Part shown: in pieces, positions 58,869 to 64,000 of the stretch | How the letters are laid out: the number at the start of each line of letters is the position of its first letter | Numbering within the stretch: position 1 is the stretch's first letter | DNA from: Streptomyces sp. NRRL F-5135 | Lineage (GTDB): Bacteria > Actinomycetota > Actinomycetes > Streptomycetales > Streptomycetaceae | DNA: 64,000 nucleotides | NCBI RefSeq assembly: GCF_000719775.1 | Contig: NZ_JOHR01000005.1 | Location: 248,001-312,000 of the forward strand | Direction of reading: 5' to 3' | Position numbers and translations under genes: made by a program | The notes under the pieces: model-generated | Told to the model about the DNA's origin: nothing | What the model saw: the letters and a program-made list of their open reading frames with translations, nothing else | Database searches by the model: none

Positions 58869-59296
58869 CACGGGGCCGGTGCCGGGGTAATGGTCGGCTT
58901 GCCTGAGACCTTGAGGGTCAGGGACGCGGACAGCTTGTCGTCGTACGGCGCCTCCGGCTCGAACCCGGTCAGCAGCGCCTTGATGGTCCAGGTCGTCGCG
59001 GCCTCATCCGGGAACTGGATCTGGTACGACCGTGGTTCCTCGTCGTCGAAGTCGTCCACCAGCAAGTCGTGCTTGGTCGGCTGGTAGTTGATGTCGGCGG
59101 TTACCTCGCCAGGGTCCTTCAGGCCGCCGACGAACTCCATCCAGGCGTCGGGCGAGCCGTGCGAGGTGACGTCGACGGTCTCCCGGGACAGGCCCGGGCC
59201 GCCGAGGTTGGTGATGTCGGCGATCTCGGTGAAGACCTCCGGGGCGGCGCCGTCACCTCTTTTGAGCTTCACGCCGAAGCCGCTGATGCCGGCCAT
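58868..59296 (-). CDS. Phage major tail tube protein
   Basis: 142 residues from ATG 59296 (GGAGG six bases upstream). GFGVKLKRGDG, EIADITNLGGPGLSRETVDVTSHGSPDAWMEFVGGLKDPGEV is the hallmark of the phage tail-tube/major tail family. Polymerises into the tail tube. Confidence 0.9.
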   Translation of the reverse strand: MAGISGFGVKLKRGDGAAPEVFTEIADITNLGGPGLSRETVDVTSHGSPDAWMEFVGGLKDPGEVTADINYQPTKHDLLVDDFDDEEPRSYQIQFPDEAATTWTIKALLTGFEPEAPYDDKLSASLTLKVSGKPTITPAPAP

Positions 59297-59360
59297 GGGC
59301 AACCTCCAATGCGGAAAGCCCCGGGCCGGGCGGCGCGGGGCGGTGGTCGAGCGGATCGGG

Positions 59361-59783
59361 TCAGGGGTGCTGCTCGGTGAGGACGCGGTAGCGCAGCACC
59401 AGGTGCCGGATGTCGCCGGGCGGCTCCGGATCGGTCAGCGTCTGGGAGAACTCGAACCGCGTCACGATGTGCGCCTGCCCCGCGATGGTGAGGGGCTGGT
59501 GGTCCAGCAGCGCGGTGATCCGGGCGCCGATCGCCAGGGCCTGGGCGTAGCCGCGGTAGCGCGACCACACGTGCAGGGTGATGACGGTCTGCCGGCCGAA
59601 CCCGCCGTGCCGGTTGTCGGGCGTCTCGATCGCCTCACCGATCACCACGAACGGATACGGGATGTCCTCGGGCGTGTAGTCGTACACACCGCTGATCGCG
59701 GCCATCAGCGGCGCGTCGCCGGTCAGCTTCCCGTACACCGCGCGCTGCACGGGAAGCATCGGTGATGGCGCCGGTTCGGTCAC
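59361..59783 (-). CDS. DUF3168-type tail terminator-like protein
   Basis: 140 residues from GTG 59783, overlapping the gp10-like stop (GTGA). VQRAVYGKLTGDAPLMAAISGVYDYTPEDIPYPFVVIGE matches the DUF3168 minor tail/terminator family (HK97 gp10-downstream position). Likely caps the tail at the head joint. Confidence 0.85.
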   Translation of the reverse strand: MTEPAPSPMLPVQRAVYGKLTGDAPLMAAISGVYDYTPEDIPYPFVVIGEAIETPDNRHGGFGRQTVITLHVWSRYRGYAQALAIGARITALLDHQPLTIAGQAHIVTRFEFSQTLTDPEPPGDIRHLVLRYRVLTEQHP

Positions 59784-60154
59784 GGTAGGTCCCGGCGGAT
59801 CTCGGTACGGATCCGGTCCGCCAGCTTGGTCCGCTCGGCCTCGATAGCGGGGCCGAGCGCGGGCTGGGCGGGGATGCGGCGGGTGCCGTGCTCGTGCAGC
59901 GCGGCGTACCAGTCGTGCCGGTCCCGCCACCCGACCTCGGCGCGCAAGCCATCGTCCTCGATGTGGACGGCGACCTTGTCGCGGAGGTTGCCGGTGTCGA
60001 CGCGCACGCCGCGGCGTGTGTCCTCCCGTACGGCCGTCGCCGAGTCCCGCACGGCACGCTTCGCGGCAGCGAGGATGGTGGGCTCCAGCTCGGCCAGACG
60101 GTCCCGGAGACGGTCGATGCCCTCGATCGTCACCCGGCTGTTCTGCCGTGCCAT
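59780..60154 (-). CDS. HK97 gp10-like phage protein
   Basis: 124 residues from ATG 60154 (GGAGG upstream). IDRLRDRLAELEPTILAAAKRAVRDSATAVREDTRR and DTGNLRDKVAVHIED match the HK97-gp10 family, a head-tail joining or minor tail protein. Family member next to head-closure and DUF3168 genes, the usual order. Confidence 0.85.
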   Translation of the reverse strand: MARQNSRVTIEGIDRLRDRLAELEPTILAAAKRAVRDSATAVREDTRRGVRVDTGNLRDKVAVHIEDDGLRAEVGWRDRHDWYAALHEHGTRRIPAQPALGPAIEAERTKLADRIRTEIRRDLP

Positions 60155-60167
60155 CACGCCTCCCTTC

Positions 60168-60335
60168 TCAGGCTTTCCGGCTCATGCGGTGCAGGTCCCG
60201 CCGGACAGCGCCGAGTTCGCCGGCGACGGCGAGCAGCGCCCACACCAGCCGTTCGTCGGCCGGCCGGCTGGTGTCCTCGGCGAGCTGCTTGCACTCGTTC
60301 GCTTCGCGCGGCAGCGGCGCGGGTGTCTGGTTCAT
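60168..60335 (-). CDS. Small phage protein (55 aa)
   Basis: From ATG 60335, overlapping the preceding stop (TGATG). MNQTPAPLPREANECKQLAED; helical, one Cys, no domain recognised. Coupled translation supports its reality. Confidence 0.6.
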   Translation of the reverse strand: MNQTPAPLPREANECKQLAEDTSRPADERLVWALLAVAGELGAVRRDLHRMSRKA

Positions 60336-60664
60336 CAGGTCCCTTCGGTCTGTGTCAGTTCGCACTCCGCCTTGCGGTAGACCGGTGCGGAGGGCTGGAC
60401 GACCGAGTGCACGGTGAGCACCTGGCCGTCGCCGTGCAGCTGATCGCCGCGGCGGACGTCCGCGTCGGGCTGGAGGTAGACGGTGTGGGTATGGCGGGAT
60501 CCCGCCTGTGCGGCCAGCATCCGGTCGGCCGCGCTGGGCTGGTCGACCTTCCCCGCGACGTCACCGACGGGCCGGAGGCTGGTCTCTTGCCCGCCGGCAC
60601 CGTCCGGGACGGTGACCGTCCGCCACACCGTCAGCTGCCGGTTCAGCAGGTGGGTGATGTCCAC
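60335..60664 (-). CDS. Head closure / head-tail adaptor protein
   Basis: 109 residues from GTG 60664. LLNRQLTVWRTVTVPDGAGGQE and ADRMLAAQAGSRHTHTVYL are characteristic of SPP1 gp16-like head closure proteins (DUF-type head-tail joining). Located between connector and gp10 genes. Confidence 0.8.
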   Translation of the reverse strand: MDITHLLNRQLTVWRTVTVPDGAGGQETSLRPVGDVAGKVDQPSAADRMLAAQAGSRHTHTVYLQPDADVRRGDQLHGDGQVLTVHSVVQPSAPVYRKAECELTQTEGT

Positions 60665-60668
60665 GCGG

Positions 60669-61214
60669 TCACCGGCTTTCGTTGCCGCGCGCGTACCGGG
60701 CGGTGGTCCGCTGTTCCCATTCGGTCAGGGCCTGCCCGGTGCGCGCCTTGTCGTAGGTCACGCTGCGGTCGCCGAGGGACTCGGCGGCGATGCCCTCAGA
60801 CGGGTTGACCCAGGCGCGGCTGGCGACCTGGATGCAGGTCTGCCGCAGGGTGGCGGGGATCGGCACGTACCCGTGGTCGTAGACGACCGTGACCTCGGCG
60901 TCCAGCGGCCAGCAGCCATCGAGCCGGGTGAGTTGTCCGTATCGGTTGTGCCGCCAGGCGCCGGGCTCGAGGACGTCACCGTTCGAGGTGACCGAGGTGA
61001 CCGCGGTGACGGGCCGTTCGGGCAGGTGCAGGAGGGTGCGGCCGTTGCCGACCAAGTGCACGATGTCACCGGCCACCGGGTCGATCTGCTGTTCCAGGCC
61101 GTCGCGTACGGTCTGCTCGGCTGCGGCGATGACGGCGGCGGCCTGGTCCTCATCGATGGCGGCCAGCCTCAGATGCACCCGCAGGTCTTCCGGTGTGGCC
61201 CACGCGTCAGCCAC
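60669..61214 (-). CDS. Head-tail connector (gp6/gp15-like)
   Basis: 181 residues from GTG 61214 (GGGGG six bases upstream; GTG 61220 abuts it). WATPEDLRVHLRLAAIDEDQAAAVIAAAEQTV, and later DHGYVPIPATLRQTCIQVASRAW, match the HK97 gp6-type connector family. Sits after the capsid gene as expected. Confidence 0.85.
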   Translation of the reverse strand: MADAWATPEDLRVHLRLAAIDEDQAAAVIAAAEQTVRDGLEQQIDPVAGDIVHLVGNGRTLLHLPERPVTAVTSVTSNGDVLEPGAWRHNRYGQLTRLDGCWPLDAEVTVVYDHGYVPIPATLRQTCIQVASRAWVNPSEGIAAESLGDRSVTYDKARTGQALTEWEQRTTARYARGNESR

Positions 61215-61228
61215 AGCCACCCCCTTCG

Positions 61229-61489
61229 TCAGCTGTCGGGCGTGCTCGGAGCGGCCGGTGGTGTGGCGGGCGGGGCGGCCTTGTTCGGTGCCTGGCGGGT
61301 CGCGGTCCGCTTCCTGCCGGACGGTTTCGTCCGATCCTCGGTCTTCGTGGCGCGGTCGGCGGGGACGGCGTGCCCGGCCTGGATCCAGGCGCGGGCCAGG
61401 TCGTCGTCCACGGTGGTGACCTGCCCGGACCAGTAGCGGCGTCCTGCCCCGTCCGAGACGGACGTGACGGCGGTGATCCGGATCCGCAT
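61229..61489 (-). CDS. Small phage protein (86 aa)
   Basis: From ATG 61489, sharing TGATG with the capsid stop. N-terminal beta part (ITAVTSVSDGAGRRYWSGQ, LARAWIQAGHAV) and a Lys/Pro/Ala-rich tail. Often called a hypothetical head protein in actinophages; function unknown. Confidence 0.7.
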   Translation of the reverse strand: MRIRITAVTSVSDGAGRRYWSGQVTTVDDDLARAWIQAGHAVPADRATKTEDRTKPSGRKRTATRQAPNKAAPPATPPAAPSTPDS

Positions 61490-62712
61490 CACGAAGCGGC
61501 CGTGATCAGGAGGCGCAGGGCCTGCGGCCGCACGACGTCGCCGCCGACCCTGGCTCGGATCTTCCAGCCGATCATGCCGTCCTCGGCGTAGAGCTGGTCG
61601 AGGACCTTCACGGTCATGCCCTGCCGGTCGTAGATCCGGTATGCCGAGTTGAAGTCACCGAACGCGGCCACGCGGGCGCCCGCGGCCAGGGCCGCAATGT
61701 CCTCCTGGTTCTCGATCGCGTACCCGAGGAAGGTGTTCGGACGGCCGGCCTGGGTGCTCGGCTGCCAGTAGTACTGGCCGTTGGCGTCCTTGATCGTGGA
61801 GATGAACAGCTCGGTTCCGGAGGCGAGCGCGAAGCGGCCGTTGCGCCGGTACTGAGCGGGGACCGCGTAGATAAGCTTCTTGAGGTCGTCCAGCAGCTTC
61901 ACACCCTCGTTCGCGCCGGAGTAGTCGGTGTCCGATCCGGTCACGGTCGGCACGCCGCCGCCGGCGGTCATGAACCCGACCGGCATCTTCCCCGTCGTGT
62001 GGCCGGTGCCGATGGTGAACGCTGTGTCCTCGGCCTCTCCGACGGCGCGGGTGAAGGAGTCGCGGATGAACCGGTCGAGGTTCACGTCCGCGTCGTCCAG
62101 CTCGTCCTCACCGACCTTGGCCAGGCCGTAGAGGTCTTCGACGTAGGTGTATTCCTCGGTCGGCTCGTCCGGCATGGAGTCGGTCAGGGTCTGCTCGTTC
62201 GTCTCGAGCTTGCCCCAGCCGACCGACACCTCGTCCAGGCTCCGCCGGCGGACGCGGTTGGAGGTGATGGTCCGCTGCGAGACCATCCCCCGAACCACGG
62301 TGAGCTCGGGCAGGCTCTGGTAGATCTCGGTCTCGAGGTCTTCCGGCACCAGGATCTCCCCGGCCGTGTTCTCGACCAGGGCACGCTGCTCGGGTGCCAG
62401 GCGGGGCAGGCCCCGGCGCAGGGCCTGGAAGAACGCCGCCCGCCGCTCGTCGGGCTGGCCCCCGCGGTGCCCGTCGTCGGGGCGGTTCTGGCTGCGGCGG
62501 ATCGGCTCGGCCATCTGCGCGGCCCGTGCCTCCTCGGCCTCCTGCCGGTTGATGCGCTCAGTCAGGCCGGTGAAGTCGGCCTCGTGCCGGTCGTAGGACT
62601 GGCGCTCCTCGGCGGTCAGACCGCGGTCGGCCGCCTCGGCGGCCTCGGTGATGGCCCGCATCGATTCCACGACGCCGGCCCGCTGCTGCCGCAGCTCCAC
62701 ACTGGTGGGCAT
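61489..62712 (-). CDS. HK97-type major capsid protein
   Basis: 407 residues. A charged N-terminal helical delta region (residues 1-~110, RQQRAGVVESMRAITEAAEAA) removed by the prohead protease in HK97-type phages, then the HK97 fold (LVPEDLETEIYQSLPELTVVRGMVSQRTI, TGHTTGKMPVGFMTAG, AYRIYDRQGMTVKVLDQLYAEDGMIGWKIRARVGG). Forms the icosahedral shell. The protease gene is directly upstream. Confidence 0.94.
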   Translation of the reverse strand: MPTSVELRQQRAGVVESMRAITEAAEAADRGLTAEERQSYDRHEADFTGLTERINRQEAEEARAAQMAEPIRRSQNRPDDGHRGGQPDERRAAFFQALRRGLPRLAPEQRALVENTAGEILVPEDLETEIYQSLPELTVVRGMVSQRTITSNRVRRRSLDEVSVGWGKLETNEQTLTDSMPDEPTEEYTYVEDLYGLAKVGEDELDDADVNLDRFIRDSFTRAVGEAEDTAFTIGTGHTTGKMPVGFMTAGGGVPTVTGSDTDYSGANEGVKLLDDLKKLIYAVPAQYRRNGRFALASGTELFISTIKDANGQYYWQPSTQAGRPNTFLGYAIENQEDIAALAAGARVAAFGDFNSAYRIYDRQGMTVKVLDQLYAEDGMIGWKIRARVGGDVVRPQALRLLITAAS

Positions 62713-62771
62713 AGGGGTATCTCCTCACGAATGGATCAAGGGTGGTCCCGGGCCGGTCGGCCGGGAAGAAC

Positions 62772-63509
62772 TCAGAGCTGGGCGAGCAGTTCCAGCTCGC
62801 GCAGCCGGTGCCGGGCCCGCTCGTGCGGGTACGCCTGCGGACCCGGGGCGGTCCGGTCGGCGGCCTCGAGGAGAGCGCCGAGCGCCTCGTGCGCATCGGC
62901 AACCAGCTGCCGGTTGGCGGCGGACAGGACACGGCCGGCGCGGACCTCGGCGAGCGCGCGGGTGACGGCCTCCGGCTCAGGGGCCGGCTGCTGTCCCGTG
63001 CGGCGGGCGGCCGCCGACCGCAGCTCGGCCGACGTTGCCGCGAACGCTGGGTACGTCACCACGGAGACGTCGCCGCCGTCGAGGTCGACGCCGAACACCT
63101 CGTGCGTGTTGCCCTGCCATCCATCGGCTGTCACCCAGAACCCGAACGACATTTGCGTGATGTCGCCGCGCTCCAGCGAGACGGCCAGGTCCCGGGCGTA
63201 GGAGACGTCGGCCATCTCCGCGTCGACCAGCACGCCGGCGTCGTCCTCGGTCAGCGTCGCGGTGCCGGCCGCCGTACGGGCCAGCAGCAGGTTCGGATCG
63301 TGGTTGATCAGGAACCGCACGTCGGGCCCCTGGGCGAGGGTGCGTGTAGCGGCGCCCGGGACGATGCGCTCGCGCCAGCCGCCCATGTCCTCACTCAAGG
63401 AGTCGTAGACGATCGCGCGGCCGGTGAAATGCAGCCGGGCCGCCGTGTCATCGGCGGCCCGGATCGTCAGATCGGTCAGCGGGAAGGCCCGCACCTCACG
63501 CGTTCTCAT
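62772..63509 (-). CDS. HK97-family prohead protease
   Basis: 245 residues from ATG 63509, overlapping the MuF-like gene by 14 bp. FTGRAIVYDSLSEDMGGWRERIVPGA, FLINHDPNLLLARTAAGT (catalytic His) and SLERGDITQMSFGFWV (catalytic Ser region) are the S78-type protease motifs. The C-terminal ~90 residues are helical. Cleaves capsid delta domains during head maturation. Confidence 0.92.
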   Translation of the reverse strand: MRTREVRAFPLTDLTIRAADDTAARLHFTGRAIVYDSLSEDMGGWRERIVPGAATRTLAQGPDVRFLINHDPNLLLARTAAGTATLTEDDAGVLVDAEMADVSYARDLAVSLERGDITQMSFGFWVTADGWQGNTHEVFGVDLDGGDVSVVTYPAFAATSAELRSAAARRTGQQPAPEPEAVTRALAEVRAGRVLSAANRQLVADAHEALGALLEAADRTAPGPQAYPHERARHRLRELELLAQL

Positions 63510-64000
63510 CTCGGGGATCCCTCCGGTTGAACTGGAGTCGGCAGGTGCACCCGGCGATCTCGTCCACGCCGAGCCGGTGATCGTGCGGCCACCGGCCCCG
63601 GCGGGACCCGATGGTGAACGCCTCGCGCATACCGACGGTCTGGCCATCCGCCCGCGCGTGCGTGGGCCGGGGGTTGGCGTCCCACACCCGCCACGTCTTC
63701 GATGCGGCCCCGGCCTGTTTCGCGCCCTCGTGGCTGCCGAAGTTGGCCAGGTAGTTCACGCGTGCCTTTGCCAGCTGCTCCGCTCGGGCCTGCGTCATCC
63801 GGTCGAACATCGCGAGGACATCCTTCGGTGCGTTGCTGACGGTGAACTGGTGAACCAGCTTGTCGACCGTCGTGCTGTTGATGTTCGCGGCGGTGGCGGC
63901 CGCGCCGGACGCCAGCACGGCGGTGGTCTCCTGGACCGCGAACGATCCGCCGAGCGCGGCCGCCGTCGCGCCGCCTACCTGCGCGACCAGGCCCTGGGCC
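63496..64000 (-). CDS. Phage MuF-like minor head protein, C-terminal part (runs off right edge)
   Basis: Open frame from the right edge to TGA 63496; the GTG at 63918 is internal. RVWDANPRPTHARADGQTVG and PHDHRLGVDEIAGCTCRLQF are the C-terminal signature of Mu gpF/SPP1 gp7 minor head proteins. Often fused to or following the portal protein, which would lie beyond the window. Confidence 0.78.
   Translation of the reverse strand, partial: AQGLVAQVGGATAAALGGSFAVQETTAVLASGAAATAANINSTTVDKLVHQFTVSNAPKDVLAMFDRMTQARAEQLAKARVNYLANFGSHEGAKQAGAASKTWRVWDANPRPTHARADGQTVGMREAFTIGSRRGRWPHDHRLGVDEIAGCTCRLQFNRRDPRDENA

Overview
The window is a high-GC actinobacterial chromosome segment, almost certainly Streptomyces. 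It runs trxB-trxA, anti-sigma/sigM, pseudokinase/murJ, DUF6049, CCA-adding enzyme, MFS, myo-inositol-phosphate synthase, PadR, class A PBP, GT87, alanine racemase-like, FemX, rpsF-ssb-rpsR-rplI, MATE, dnaB. This is the gene order known for the origin-proximal region of Streptomyces coelicolor. Seven perfect ParB-binding parS sites (14-bp GTTTCACGTGAAAC) between 324 and 35535 confirm closeness to oriC, which itself lies outside the window to the left.

Layout. 1-12.9 kb: 3' end of a GNAT gene, then a mostly minus-strand block for thiol redox (trxBA, with a consensus SigR promoter), the SigM regulon switch, and lipid II flipping (MurJ plus a separately encoded pseudokinase), followed by a plus-strand CCA-adding enzyme. 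12.9-22.5 kb: inositol synthesis, a PadR repressor with a clear operator, and cell-wall genes (PBP, FemX, alanine racemase-like). 22.7-28.0 kb: ribosomal protein/SSB operon and dnaB. The dnaB upstream region carries a cluster of DnaA-box-like 9-mers. 28.0-31.0 kb: a decayed Tn7-like element abutting the dnaB stop codon (TGT-starting end repeats, TnsA-like gene, frameshifted tnsB, fragment of a TniQ-like HTH protein) and an HD-domain gene with an aberrant 3' end. 31.0-43.7 kb: ordinary accessory/core genes (MerR, TetR plus alpha/beta hydrolase, beta-lactamase-fold hydrolase, two GNATs, HAD phosphatase, globin-reductase, Nudix, LysR, PLP lyase, membrane protein).

43.9-45.4 kb holds a compact locus: a LuxR/TrmB-like regulator divergent from a 60-residue secreted peptide with two DLGWG motifs, and a 49-residue membrane peptide. 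From about 45.4 kb to the right edge is an integrated siphovirus-type prophage or related element. It has XRE regulators and small Cys-rich early proteins, then, on the minus strand reading from the right edge leftwards, MuF-like head protein, HK97 prohead protease, major capsid, connectors, tail tube, tail assembly chaperones G/GT with a canonical GGGAAAA -1 frameshift site, tape measure, tail proteins, amidase-LysM endolysin, holin-like proteins and a collagen-like protein closed by a strong terminator. Terminase, integrase and att sites are not in the window; the element continues beyond base 64000.

The strongest items for follow-up are the DLGWG peptide/LuxR locus, the Tn7-like remnant at the dnaB 3' end, the DnaA-box cluster before dnaB, and parS sites built into terminator-like palindromes.
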